DNA from: an uncultured Victivallaceae bacterium
GTDB taxonomy: Bacteria > Verrucomicrobiota > Lentisphaeria > Victivallales > Victivallaceae
DNA: 64,000 bases
Direction: 5' to 3'
Assembly: GCA_944392655.1 (NCBI GenBank)
Contig: CALXXL010000008.1
Location: 36,256 to 100,255 of the forward strand
In this document: in pieces, positions 26,590 through 35,969 of the stretch
Numbering within the stretch: the first letter of the stretch is position 1
Layout: every line of letters begins with the position of its first letter
Program-made: the position numbers and the translations under genes
The notes under the pieces: model-generated
Databases searched by the model: none
The model's input: the letters and a program-made list of their open reading frames with translations, nothing else
What the model was told of the DNA's origin: nothing

Positions 26590-28446
26590 ATGTACCAAGT
26601 TTACGATGTTATTGTTGTCGGCGGAGGTCACGCCGGATGCGAAGCCGCCCTAGCCGCCGCACGATTCGGCGCGAAAACTCTACTCCTTACTATCAACCTC
26701 GATCATATCGCCCAGATGAGCTGCAACCCGTGCATCGGAGGCATCGCTAAAGGTCATGTCGTCCGCGAAATCGATGCCCTCGGCGGCGCAATGGCTGCTG
26801 TTACCGACTCCGCCAGCATCCAATTCCGGATGCTCAACCGTTCCAAAGGTCAGGCCGTATGGTCACCCCGCGCTCAGTGCGACAAAATCGCCTACCATAA
26901 CTGCATGAAGCTTTATCTCGAAAGAACCGAAAATCTCGATATTCTTCAATCCGAAGCGGTTGAGTTTATTCTCGAAAATGGTCAGATCGCCGGCGTTATC
27001 AACCATTTCGGAGAGGAACTGCGCGCAAAAACCGTCGTTATGGCTTCCGGTACATTCCTTAACGGCAGACTGCACTACGGTATGCGCCACTTCCAGGGAG
27101 GAAGAGCTGGAGACCCCGCCAGCATCCCCCTCGCCCAGGCACTCAAGGAACAGCTCAAACTCCATATCGGACGGCTCAAAACCGGTACGCCTCCACGCGT
27201 TCTCGCAAAATCTATCGACTTCTCCGATATGGAATTGCAGCGTTCCGAAAACTCCGGCGAGGCGTTCTCCTTTTACCCCCTCCCCCGGTGGCTGCCCAAA
27301 ACAAAACACAAGCATCTGCCATGCTACGGCGTATATTCTACTAAAGAGACCGCCGAAATCGTCCGGGCAAACCTGATGGAGGCACCTTTGTATCAGGGCA
27401 AAATTGAAGGTATCGGAGCCAGATATTGCCCATCATTTGAAGATAAAGTCGTCCGTTTCGCTCATCACGAACGCCACCTCCTGTACCTTGAACCAGAAGG
27501 CGAAAATACTGATGAGTACTACCTTAACGGCATATCCACCAGCCTGCCGCCACGCATTCAGAAGATGATGCTCGCTACTATTCCAGGTCTCGAAAACGCC
27601 ATCATCACCCGGTACGCTTACGCAATCGAGTATGACTTCATTTTTCCCGACCAGATGTACCGGACATGTCAGAATAAAATCTATCCCAACTTGTTCACCG
27701 CCGGTCAGATCAACGGCACCAGCGGCTATGAAGAGGCCGCCGGTCAGGGCTTGATCGCCGGACTCAACGCCGCAAGATTCGCCGCAAATATGGATCCGGT
27801 GGAACTGCCACGCAATTTGAGCTATATCGGCGTCATGCTCGACGACCTCGTTACCAAGGAGATCACCGAACCATACCGACTCTTTACCAGCCGCGCCGAA
27901 TACCGGCTCCACCTCCGCCAGGATAACGCCGACATCAGACTCTCTCAATGGGCTCATGATCAGCATATCCTGCCCGATGACAAGTTCCGGAAGTTTAAAC
28001 GCTATGAAGAGGCTTTGAATAACGCCGAAAATATCGCCAAATCCAGAAAGTTTAAAGGCAAATATATTTGGGAACTCCTTAAACAGCATGGCGCCAATTT
28101 CGATTTCCCCCTGCCCTTCCCCGGCGACCAGCTCGAACTGCCGGATGATGCGCATACCAGTGAGCGCATTTTGCGCCAGATTCAGATTGAAGCCCATTAC
28201 GAGGGATATCTCGAACGCGAAAATAACAGCATAAATAAAATGCAGTCGCTCGAAAAATGGCGCATCCCTCAGGAGTTCGATTATCAGAAAATTCCGGGAC
28301 TGCGCAATGAGTCCAGAGCAAAACTTATCAAAGTTGCTCCGCTGACCCTGGCTCAGGCCGCCAGAATCGATGGCGTTACCCCAGCCGAAATCGCCCTGCT
28401 CCAAATTCATCTGGCCAGATTGAGAAAACAGCCCCATGAAGAGTGA
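26590..28446 (+). CDS. mnmG: tRNA uridine-5-carboxymethylaminomethyl modification enzyme MnmG
   Basis: FAD enzyme that, with MnmE, modifies U34 of several tRNAs. The FAD-binding GGGHAGCEAALAAARFG (11-27), CNPCIGGIAKGHVV, the family block GTFLNGRLHYG and GYEEAAGQGLIAGLNAA are all conserved. At 618 residues it is full length. It is followed, with an 11-base overlap, by an ABC permease gene. Confidence 0.97.
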   Translation: MYQVYDVIVVGGGHAGCEAALAAARFGAKTLLLTINLDHIAQMSCNPCIGGIAKGHVVREIDALGGAMAAVTDSASIQFRMLNRSKGQAVWSPRAQCDKIAYHNCMKLYLERTENLDILQSEAVEFILENGQIAGVINHFGEELRAKTVVMASGTFLNGRLHYGMRHFQGGRAGDPASIPLAQALKEQLKLHIGRLKTGTPPRVLAKSIDFSDMELQRSENSGEAFSFYPLPRWLPKTKHKHLPCYGVYSTKETAEIVRANLMEAPLYQGKIEGIGARYCPSFEDKVVRFAHHERHLLYLEPEGENTDEYYLNGISTSLPPRIQKMMLATIPGLENAIITRYAYAIEYDFIFPDQMYRTCQNKIYPNLFTAGQINGTSGYEEAAGQGLIAGLNAARFAANMDPVELPRNLSYIGVMLDDLVTKEITEPYRLFTSRAEYRLHLRQDNADIRLSQWAHDQHILPDDKFRKFKRYEEALNNAENIAKSRKFKGKYIWELLKQHGANFDFPLPFPGDQLELPDDAHTSERILRQIQIEAHYEGYLERENNSINKMQSLEKWRIPQEFDYQKIPGLRNESRAKLIKVAPLTLAQAARIDGVTPAEIALLQIHLARLRKQPHEE

Positions 28447-29398
28447 CGCAAAAAAACAGCGCTTCCCAGTAATAAAGGAGATCGTTTCCGGCTTCATCCA
28501 TGACCGATGGAGCTGCGTTTGCGCGGTCATCATTATTATATATCTGTTCATAGCTGCCGGCATGGAGACGTATACCATATATTGCCGCAATATGGAGATT
28601 ACTCCAGTATATGCCGCCGAAAACCTCGATGCACGATTCTCTCCGCCTTCAACCCGGTTCTGGATGGGTACCGATTATCTGGGGCGCGACGTATTCTGGC
28701 GCGCTATGGCTGGAACAGCTACCGCAATCAAGGTTGGCGTGATCGCTTCCGGCATCGCCTGCATCCTCGGCGTCGCACTCGGAGCTTTAGCAGGATACTT
28801 CGGCGGAACCATCGACGATATCATCAACTTCCTTTACAGCGTCTTCGCCGCTATGCCGACACTGCTGTTTATCCTCTCTTTCGCTCTGCTCGTCAGCAAA
28901 GGCTTTCTCGCCGGAGACCTGGCAGGCGTGGTCAACTTTATGCGCGATAACCTTAATACCGACCCGGGGATGCTCGCAGTTTACCTCGCCATTGGACTCA
29001 CCGGTTGGGTTACGCTATGCCGCGTCGTCCGCGCCGAAACGTTGAAACTCAGAGAGTCTGGATACATCCAGGCCGCTAAAGTCGCCGGACTGCCAGCATG
29101 GAAAATTATTGTCCGGCATATCATTCCCAATGTCGGACACTTGATCATTATATATTTTACATTGAGATTCGCTTACGCTATCATGACTGAGGTCATCGTA
29201 AGCTATCTCGGACTCGGCGTTCAGACCGCACCAAGCTGGGGAATTATGATATCCGACGGGCAGGAACGCCTGTGGCGAGGTATATGGTGGGAAGTGGGAG
29301 CAGCTACCATATTTATGTTCTTCCTGGTGTTGGCGCTGCATACTCTGGGCGATAAACTGCGCGATATATTTGACCCGCGCAGCGAAAGAAATTTTTAA
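28436..29398 (+). CDS. Peptide/nickel-type ABC transporter permease (OppC/DppC-like)
   Basis: Inner-membrane permease of the oligopeptide family, 320 residues. After an N-terminal helix and the periplasmic segment FWMGTDYLGRDVFWRAMAG (OppC N-terminal signature) come five more helices with the coupling loop RAETLKLRESGYIQAAKVAGLP. No binding protein, second permease or ATPase gene lies nearby, so its partners must be encoded elsewhere. It overlaps the 3' end of mnmG, which implies translational coupling. Confidence 0.92.
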   Translation: MKSDAKKQRFPVIKEIVSGFIHDRWSCVCAVIIIIYLFIAAGMETYTIYCRNMEITPVYAAENLDARFSPPSTRFWMGTDYLGRDVFWRAMAGTATAIKVGVIASGIACILGVALGALAGYFGGTIDDIINFLYSVFAAMPTLLFILSFALLVSKGFLAGDLAGVVNFMRDNLNTDPGMLAVYLAIGLTGWVTLCRVVRAETLKLRESGYIQAAKVAGLPAWKIIVRHIIPNVGHLIIIYFTLRFAYAIMTEVIVSYLGLGVQTAPSWGIMISDGQERLWRGIWWEVGAATIFMFFLVLALHTLGDKLRDIFDPRSERNF

Positions 29399-29413
29399 CA
29401 GGAGCTGGTGGTT

Positions 29414-29869
29414 ATGGCGATGGTGAAAAAAGAGTTCATTAAAGAAGCGGGCGAATTTAAGAAATTTATCGCCCGCGGCAACGTTATTGATATGTCGGTC
29501 GCGGTACTCGTGGGCGGCGCGTTCGGCAAAATTATATCTTCCCTCGTAAACGACGTGGTTATGCCGCTTTTAGGCATGATCCTCGGCAAAGTCAATATTG
29601 CACAGCTTTCCATTACCCTGCGCCAACCGGTAACCGGAGCTGACGGCACCGTTACCGACCCGGGGGTCATCCTCTATTACGGCAAGTTTTTACAGAATAC
29701 CATCGACTTCCTTATTATATCGCTTTCGGTATTCCTTTTCCTCAGAATATTCTTCGCTATAAGAAAATCGCTGGAGAAAAACAAGAAGCCGGATACCCCG
29801 CCACCCCCACCGGCTCCCACCGAAACTGAAAAATTGTTGACGGAAATTCGCGACCTGTTGAAGAAATAA
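29414..29869 (+). CDS. mscL: Large-conductance mechanosensitive channel
   Basis: Pentameric inner-membrane safety valve opened by membrane tension on osmotic downshock. The protein of 151 residues begins with an amphipathic helix, then IARGNVIDMSVAVLVGGAFG (TM1 pore helix), a loop, TM2 and a Pro-rich then charged C-terminal helix. The ATG at 29414 follows AGGAG by 10 bases; a GTG at 29408 is less well placed. The periplasmic loop is a little longer than in E. coli. Confidence 0.95.
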   Translation: MAMVKKEFIKEAGEFKKFIARGNVIDMSVAVLVGGAFGKIISSLVNDVVMPLLGMILGKVNIAQLSITLRQPVTGADGTVTDPGVILYYGKFLQNTIDFLIISLSVFLFLRIFFAIRKSLEKNKKPDTPPPPPAPTETEKLLTEIRDLLKK

Positions 29870-29954
29870 TTTGCCCAAAGCATAAAAAGGATGTATTTGT
29901 ATTCACGGCAGTAAAACAATATCGTCTAACAACAATATTAAAGGAGCAAGAGAG

Positions 29955-31010
29955 ATGTTCAACTTTTTTAAGAAAATATTTTTGATGGCGGCAACCGGGT
30001 ATATGTTAACCGCTTTTACAGCTGTATACGCTCAACAGAATGCCCCTGCCGGCAATGCCGACCCTGAATTTAAACGTATCGAGATTCTGGCGGATGAGAC
30101 CGCTCAGCTGCTCGCCGAAAAAGTGAATAGATTCGAGGGAGTTATCATCTCTTATAAGGGAGAGAAAATGGTTGAGGTATATGGCGAAAAGATGAACGCT
30201 CAGAAGTTGCACCCCATCTTCTCCATCACCAAAGGCGTGACTTCGTGCGCTGTCGGATTCGCCATTCAGGAGGGGCTGTTCAGCCTGGAATCCAAAGTGG
30301 TCGATCTCTTAGCCAAATATATGCCCGAAAATCCCGGCCCCAATTTGAGTAAGCTCACCGTGCGCGACCTCCTGATGCTACGCCCGGGATATGAGCTGGA
30401 TCAGGAGTATTTGATCCCGCTGGAAGCAGAATTCATTTTCGCCGAAGATCCTGCTTTTACTCCGGGTGAACACTTCTACTACGGCGCGTTCAGCTGCTAT
30501 CTCCTCTCCAAAATCATCAGCGAAACTACCGGCATGACTATGGATGAATATATCGCAAAACATATGTTTGCCCCCCTCGGCATAACCAACTATTACTGGG
30601 TGAACAGCAACGGCGTGACTGAAGGATACTCCGGTATATATATGACCCTGCCAGATATGGCGAAACTCGGCGAATTCTACCGCAACTCCGGCGCAATCGG
30701 CGATAAACAATTGCTGAATAAGGCGTGGTTCGACGAAGCCACCAAATCCCATACACCGGAAGAACTCGACTTTACCGACAACTGGAAGTCCGGCTACGGC
30801 TACCTCTTCTGGCGCAACCGGTTCGGCGGGTTCCGCAACGATGGCGCAGGGGGACAGCTGCTGATCGTCCTGCCTCAGGACGAAATCTCCATCGCCATGT
30901 TCAGCTCGCCCGGAAGTTTCTCCCCCGCTATCGAGATCTGCGAGGCGTTCGTCAACGCCGTCCGCAGCGGCAACTCTAAATTAGGAGCAATACCAGTTGA
31001 TGAAGAGTGA
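29955..31010 (+). CDS. Secreted serine hydrolase, beta-lactamase/esterase class C fold
   Basis: A signal peptide (to about residue 26, ending VYAQQ) precedes a class C beta-lactamase-like domain. The nucleophile motif is FSITKG with Ser90 and Lys93. The second motif, usually YxN, reads YYGAFSCYLL: Tyr is present but Asn is missing. A C-terminal DGAGGQLLIV block corresponds to the KTG/HxG region. Length is 351 residues. Such proteins are often esterases or peptidases rather than lactamases. It overlaps the next gene by a few bases. Confidence 0.85.
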   Translation: MFNFFKKIFLMAATGYMLTAFTAVYAQQNAPAGNADPEFKRIEILADETAQLLAEKVNRFEGVIISYKGEKMVEVYGEKMNAQKLHPIFSITKGVTSCAVGFAIQEGLFSLESKVVDLLAKYMPENPGPNLSKLTVRDLLMLRPGYELDQEYLIPLEAEFIFAEDPAFTPGEHFYYGAFSCYLLSKIISETTGMTMDEYIAKHMFAPLGITNYYWVNSNGVTEGYSGIYMTLPDMAKLGEFYRNSGAIGDKQLLNKAWFDEATKSHTPEELDFTDNWKSGYGYLFWRNRFGGFRNDGAGGQLLIVLPQDEISIAMFSSPGSFSPAIEICEAFVNAVRSGNSKLGAIPVDEE

Positions 31011-31809
31011 TTTATGCACCATGCCGCCCGCAATGATTCTGTGCGGCGGCAGAGGTACCAGATTAAGAGAGATTACCGAACTTTTGCCTAAACCAATGGT
31101 GACGGTAGGTTCTCAACCCATCGTCTGGCACATTATGCGCATTTATGCCTCATACGGCGTAAACCGGTTTATACTCTGCCTCGGATACAAAAAAGAGGCC
31201 TTTATCGACTACTTCAACCACCTCCATTCCAGAGTCTGTGATATGACTATTACCATCGGCGGAGAGAAGCTATATCACGGCGCATTCCCCGAAGCCGGTT
31301 GGGAGATAACCCTCGCCGATACCGGACTCGATACCGCTACCGGAGGACGCATCGCCAGAGCCGCCAAGTATCTGCGCCCCGACGACCGCGACTTTTTCCT
31401 CACCTACGGCGACGGCGTGGCCGATATCGATATTGGCGCTCTGCTCGATACCCATAAAAAGGCCGGAAAGATGATCACCTGTTCCGCCGTTCACCCCGCC
31501 GGACGCTTCGGCAAAATGAGCTTCAAGGATGGTCTCGTTGCCGGGTTTGAACCGGATTCCGGCGCGGGAGAATATGTCAACGGAGGATTCATGGCTTTAA
31601 AAAGAGAGACCGTTGAACGCTATATCGGAGATGAAGACTGCTTCTTCGAACAGCGCCCAATGCTCAACGCACTGCACGACGGCGAACTCTACGCCTATAA
31701 GCATGACGGATTCTGGCAGTGCATGGATACACCGCGCGAATACGAGCTCCTTAACGAACTCTGGCGCACCAACCGCGCTCCATGGCGCAAAGGCTGGCAG
31801 GATGTTTAA
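31000..31809 (+). CDS. rfbF: Glucose-1-phosphate cytidylyltransferase
   Basis: Makes CDP-glucose from CTP and glucose 1-phosphate, the first step to CDP-dideoxyhexoses. The nucleotide loop MILCGGRGTRLREITELLPKP-type motif starts at residue 12, followed by VGSQPIVWHIM and FILCLGYKKEAFIDYF, typical of RfbF/DdhA. Length about 269 residues. The ATG at 31000 is chosen; another at 31021 is possible. It overlaps rfbG, and the order rfbF-rfbG-rfbH matches known O-antigen clusters. Confidence 0.95.
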   Translation: MKSDLCTMPPAMILCGGRGTRLREITELLPKPMVTVGSQPIVWHIMRIYASYGVNRFILCLGYKKEAFIDYFNHLHSRVCDMTITIGGEKLYHGAFPEAGWEITLADTGLDTATGGRIARAAKYLRPDDRDFFLTYGDGVADIDIGALLDTHKKAGKMITCSAVHPAGRFGKMSFKDGLVAGFEPDSGAGEYVNGGFMALKRETVERYIGDEDCFFEQRPMLNALHDGELYAYKHDGFWQCMDTPREYELLNELWRTNRAPWRKGWQDV

Positions 31810-32866
31810 TGACGTTTACCGCGGAAAAAGAGTCCTGATTACCGGAAATACCGGATTCAAGGGCTCGTGGCTCGCACTCTTTCTCCAGAAAGCCGGAGCG
31901 GAAATCCATGGATACGCCCTCCCCCCGGAGGGAATGCACAATCATTTTCAACTGCTTAATTTACAATATAATTCAACATTTGCCGATATAAAAGAGCTGG
32001 ACAAACTTTTGCAGATATGCCGGGAGTTCCGCCCGGAAATCATCTTTCACCTCGCAGCACAGCCGATTGTATTCGACTCATACCGCGAACCGGTCAGAAC
32101 CTTTGCCGACAATGTTATGGGAACGGTCAATATTCTCGAATGCGCACGTCAGACCCCTTCCGTCCGCGGCGTGGTCGCCGTAACCAGCGACAAGTGTTAT
32201 GATGTGAAAAAATCCCGGCCGCCATTCGCCGAAGATGCCCCGCTGGGAGGATTCGACCCATACAGCGCATCCAAGGTGTGCGCCGAAATCGCCGTCGCCT
32301 CCTATCGCGACTCGTTCGGCATGAATGAAAACAAATTCTTCGCCTCCGTCAGAGCCGGAAACGTTATCGCTGGCGGCGACTGGGGGCACGACCGTCTGCT
32401 CCCGGATTTGATGCGCAACGCCGCAAACCGCGTAACCACTCACCTGCGTTCACCCCATGCCGTCCGACCATGGCAGCATGTGCTGGACGCACTCTCTGGA
32501 TATATGACGCTCGGCATGATGATGCTCAACAATAATCCCGATGCCGCTCAGGCGTGGAACTTCGGGCCAACGGAACCGCCGGCCAGCGTGGCGGATCTCG
32601 CCGGAGAGTGCGCTCGAATATGGGATAAAGTGAAATTCGATTTTGCCGGAGCTCAGGAGTTTCATGAAACCCAGACCCTGATTCTTGATTGTACCAAAGC
32701 ACAGCAACTCCTCAACTGGCGTCCGGTTTGGAACCGCAGCCGGAGCATCGCGCATACAGTGCAATGGTATCGCGATTTCTACTCCCGAAATCAAATCAAC
32801 TCTCAACGCGACCTCGACGACTATATCGCCGATGCTGAAAGTGCAGGCGCAATATGGATGAGTTAG
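31802..32866 (+). CDS. rfbG: CDP-glucose 4,6-dehydratase
   Basis: Converts CDP-glucose to CDP-4-keto-6-deoxyglucose with bound NAD. Features: Rossmann motif ITGNTGFKGSWLALFL, TSDKCYD, the YSASK catalytic pair, and RAGNVIAGGDWGHDRLLPD, a hallmark of RfbG/DdhB. The ATG at 31802 overlaps the rfbF stop by 8 bases and follows GGCAGG; the gene is 354 codons. It overlaps rfbH by 13 bases, implying coupled translation. Confidence 0.95.
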   Translation: MFNDVYRGKRVLITGNTGFKGSWLALFLQKAGAEIHGYALPPEGMHNHFQLLNLQYNSTFADIKELDKLLQICREFRPEIIFHLAAQPIVFDSYREPVRTFADNVMGTVNILECARQTPSVRGVVAVTSDKCYDVKKSRPPFAEDAPLGGFDPYSASKVCAEIAVASYRDSFGMNENKFFASVRAGNVIAGGDWGHDRLLPDLMRNAANRVTTHLRSPHAVRPWQHVLDALSGYMTLGMMMLNNNPDAAQAWNFGPTEPPASVADLAGECARIWDKVKFDFAGAQEFHETQTLILDCTKAQQLLNWRPVWNRSRSIAHTVQWYRDFYSRNQINSQRDLDDYIADAESAGAIWMS

Positions 32867-34167
32867 AACGCCTGAGAGCGGATATTCTGAATAAGGTCGA
32901 TGAATATTACCGCCTGTCCCGGGAACAGCAACTCGGCACGCACGCACGGAAAATTAATTATGCCGGACGGGTCTTCGACGCTGAAGAGATGCGCAATCTC
33001 ACCTCCGCCGCGCTCGAATTCTGGCTGACCGCCGGCCACTGGTATCACGAATTCGAACACAATATGGCGGAGTTTCTCCACACAAAAGAGTTTTTGATGG
33101 TCAACTCCGGTTCATCCGCCAATCTGCTCGCTTTTATGACCTTAACCCAAAACGAATTAGGCGAACGGCGCATTAAGCGCGGCGACGAAGTTATCGGCGT
33201 GGCCGCCGCTTTCCCCACCACCGTAGCTCCCATTGTGCAGTTCGGCGCAATACCAGTATTTATGGACGTTCTGCCCAACGGCAATATCGACCCGGATAAA
33301 CTGGAACTGGCGCTGTCGCCCAAAACCAAAGCGGTCTTTATCGCTCACGCCCTCGGCAACCCGTTCAATCTCGACAAAGTCGGCGAATTCTGCCGGCGCA
33401 ACAATTTGTGGCTCATTGAAGATAACTGCGACGCGCTCGGTTCCTCCTATCGCGGCAAAATGACCGGAACATTCGGCGATCTCGCCACATTCAGCTTCTA
33501 TCCGCCGCATCATATCACTACCGGAGAAGGCGGCGGCGTGGCCACCGGCAACCCCGAACTCGCACGCATCGCCAGATCCCTGCGCGACTGGGGACGCGAC
33601 TGCGTATGTCCGCCCGGCATCGACAACAAGTGCGGACACCGCTTCGACGGACAGTTCGGCACCCTCCCCCGCGGATATGACCACAAATATGTTTACAGCC
33701 ATCTGGGCTACAATTTGAAGGCTACCGATATGCAGGCGGCAATCGGTTGCGCCCAGCTGAAAAAACTGCCAATTTTTATCCGCAAACGCCGCGAGAACTT
33801 CAACTTCCTTAAACGCGAACTCGCGGAACTCGAACATTTTTTCCTGCTCCCGGAAGCGGAACCGCACAGCGATCCCGCGTGGTTCGGGTTTATGATGCAG
33901 GTTAAACCAGATGCGCCGTTCAGCCGCAACAAAATCGTACGGCACCTCGAAGATAACCGCATCCAGACCCGCAATCTCTTCGCCGGAAATCTTACCAGAC
34001 ACCCGTGCTGGGGCGGAGATTTCAACTTCCGCATCGCAGGTGAACTCATTGAAACTGACCGGATTATGAATTCTTCTTTCTGGATCGGCGTATATCCCGG
34101 GTTGTCCGGAGATGATTTGCACTTTATGGCCGATACCATTAAGGATTTCTGCCGGAAATTCAGGTGA
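32854..34167 (+). CDS. rfbH: CDP-4-keto-6-deoxyglucose 3-dehydrase (E1, RfbH)
   Basis: PMP- and [2Fe-2S]-dependent enzyme that removes the 3-hydroxyl from CDP-4-keto-6-deoxyglucose. It has the aminotransferase fold but the usual PLP lysine is histidine: FYPPHHITTGEGGG, with His219-His220 (His220 is the known base of the Yersinia enzyme). SLRDWGRDCVCPPG and CGHRFDGQ hold cysteines of the iron-sulphur region. Length 437. A reductase partner (E3) is not encoded nearby. Confidence 0.95.
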   Translation: MDELERLRADILNKVDEYYRLSREQQLGTHARKINYAGRVFDAEEMRNLTSAALEFWLTAGHWYHEFEHNMAEFLHTKEFLMVNSGSSANLLAFMTLTQNELGERRIKRGDEVIGVAAAFPTTVAPIVQFGAIPVFMDVLPNGNIDPDKLELALSPKTKAVFIAHALGNPFNLDKVGEFCRRNNLWLIEDNCDALGSSYRGKMTGTFGDLATFSFYPPHHITTGEGGGVATGNPELARIARSLRDWGRDCVCPPGIDNKCGHRFDGQFGTLPRGYDHKYVYSHLGYNLKATDMQAAIGCAQLKKLPIFIRKRRENFNFLKRELAELEHFFLLPEAEPHSDPAWFGFMMQVKPDAPFSRNKIVRHLEDNRIQTRNLFAGNLTRHPCWGGDFNFRIAGELIETDRIMNSSFWIGVYPGLSGDDLHFMADTIKDFCRKFR

Positions 34168-34172
34168 TTTTT

Positions 34173-35969
34173 ATGCAGGTTGCCCAATATATCTTCGATC
34201 AGCTCGCCCGGTGGGGTACCGAAATGGTATTTATGATTACCGGCGGCGGCGCCATGTTCCTCAATGCCGCCGCAGGCCGGGAAAAGAGAATACGGTATAT
34301 CCCATGTCTGCACGAGCAGGCGTGCGCCATCGCCGCCGAAGGGTATGCCAGAATTGCCCGCAAACCGGGAGTCGTATGCGTTACCAGCGGCCCGGGAGGC
34401 ACCAACGCTATTACCGGAGTCACCGGGGCATGGCTCGACTCCATCCCCATGATCGTCATCTCAGGACAGGTTAAACGCGAAACTATGACCTCCAGATGTC
34501 CGGAGCTTAAGCTCCGGCAGCTCGGCGATCAGGAGCTCAATATCGTTGACCTCGTACGCCCGGTTACCAAATATGCCGCGGTGGTCGATTCCAAAGAGAG
34601 CATCCGATTCCACCTCGAAAAGGCGTGGAAGCTCGCCCAGTCCGGACGCCCGGGCCCCGTGTGGCTCGATATCCCCCTCGATATTCAGGCCGCCGACATC
34701 GAACCGGATCAACTCCCGGGATTCAATGAGAATACTCCTGCGCCTGCCCCTGCCCCCGAAGCAATGGCAATGGCAATTCAAATGCTTAAACAGGCTGAAC
34801 GACCGGTCATCGTTGCCGGATGGGGCGTTCACGCCGCCAACTGCGAAAATGAACTGCAAACTCTGGCGGAAAAGTTCCATATCCCTATTCTCCTAACCCC
34901 GTCCGGGATCGACCTTGTACCGTCGGAGCATCCGCTCAACTTCGGCCGGCCTGGCGTAATCGGTAACCGCGCCGCCAACTTTATTATGCAGAACGCCGAT
35001 CTGCTGCTCGTTATCGGCACCAGAATGAATCTGCGCGTTATCGGTTACAACTTCGCCGCCATCGCCCGCAATGCCAAACGCATTATGGTCGATATCGATC
35101 CGGATGAGCTGCGCAAACCGACTTTCCACGTCGATCTGCCCATCTGTGCCGATGCAAAAATCTTTATCAGTGAATTGATTAAATCCAACATCAGACCCGA
35201 TACCGGAAAATTTCTCAACTACTGCCGCAGCGTTTATTCCCGCTATCCGGCTATTACCGCTGAACAACGAACCGCGGAAGAGTATGTGTCAAGCTATCTT
35301 CTGCCGGAATTGATCGCCGGAAATATAAAGACTCCTGCCATTGTCGTTACCGGCAACGGCACCGCTTACACCAGCACTTTCCAGTCTATCCCGGTAAAAA
35401 AAGATATGCGCGTGTTTGCCAACGTCGGGTGTGCATCCATGGGCTACGGTCTGCCCGCCGCCATCGGCGCCAAACTCGCCGCACCCGACTCCGAAGTCAT
35501 CCTTATCACCGGCGACGGCAGCATTCAGATGAATATCCAGGAGTTGCAGACCATTATCAACCTGAAACTGCCGATAAAGATTTTTGTCTACAACAATGAC
35601 GGATATCTCTCTATAAAACTTACTCAGAAGAATTTCAACTCCGGAGTCATGGTCGGAGCCGACTCTTCCAGCGGCGTGATTCTGCCAAGTCTCGAAAAAA
35701 TCGCCGCCGCTTACGGTTTTGCCTTCTTCCGGCTCAGCAACAACCGGGAGGCCGAAGAGCAAATCTCCAGAATCCTCGCCCAGCCAGGCCCGGTAATTAT
35801 CGAAGTAATGACCGATCCTATGGAAAATTTACAGCCCAAGGCCGCATCTAAACGACTGCCCGACGGCTCGCTCTACTCCGCCCCGCTCGAAGATATGGCG
35901 CCTTTCCTCGATCGCGAAGAATTTATGCAGAATATGCTCATAGAACCTTATGATGAGGTACAGCAATGA
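34173..35969 (+). CDS. Thiamine-pyrophosphate enzyme, YerE-like (acetolactate synthase superfamily)
   Basis: Large TPP enzyme of 598 residues. The catalytic glutamate is in CLHEQACAIAAEGYAR (Glu48), SGPGGTNAITGV follows, and the TPP motif begins at GDGSIQMN (447-454) and ends in VYNND. General similarity is to acetolactate synthase. Its place after rfbFGH recalls YerE, which adds a two-carbon unit from pyruvate to CDP-4-keto-3,6-dideoxyglucose on the way to yersiniose. That role is inferred from context. Start ATG 34173 follows CAGG; a GTG at 34164 is possible. Confidence 0.85.
   Translation: MQVAQYIFDQLARWGTEMVFMITGGGAMFLNAAAGREKRIRYIPCLHEQACAIAAEGYARIARKPGVVCVTSGPGGTNAITGVTGAWLDSIPMIVISGQVKRETMTSRCPELKLRQLGDQELNIVDLVRPVTKYAAVVDSKESIRFHLEKAWKLAQSGRPGPVWLDIPLDIQAADIEPDQLPGFNENTPAPAPAPEAMAMAIQMLKQAERPVIVAGWGVHAANCENELQTLAEKFHIPILLTPSGIDLVPSEHPLNFGRPGVIGNRAANFIMQNADLLLVIGTRMNLRVIGYNFAAIARNAKRIMVDIDPDELRKPTFHVDLPICADAKIFISELIKSNIRPDTGKFLNYCRSVYSRYPAITAEQRTAEEYVSSYLLPELIAGNIKTPAIVVTGNGTAYTSTFQSIPVKKDMRVFANVGCASMGYGLPAAIGAKLAAPDSEVILITGDGSIQMNIQELQTIINLKLPIKIFVYNNDGYLSIKLTQKNFNSGVMVGADSSSGVILPSLEKIAAAYGFAFFRLSNNREAEEQISRILAQPGPVIIEVMTDPMENLQPKAASKRLPDGSLYSAPLEDMAPFLDREEFMQNMLIEPYDEVQQ

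Noticed and set aside
23565..26590. Replication origin next to mnmG (gidA)
   Set aside because: AT-rich spacer beside mnmG is typical of oriC, but only one near-DnaA box (TGATCCACA at 25270) was seen, no dnaA or dnaN is nearby, and C-over-G bias of the plus strand is the same on both sides.
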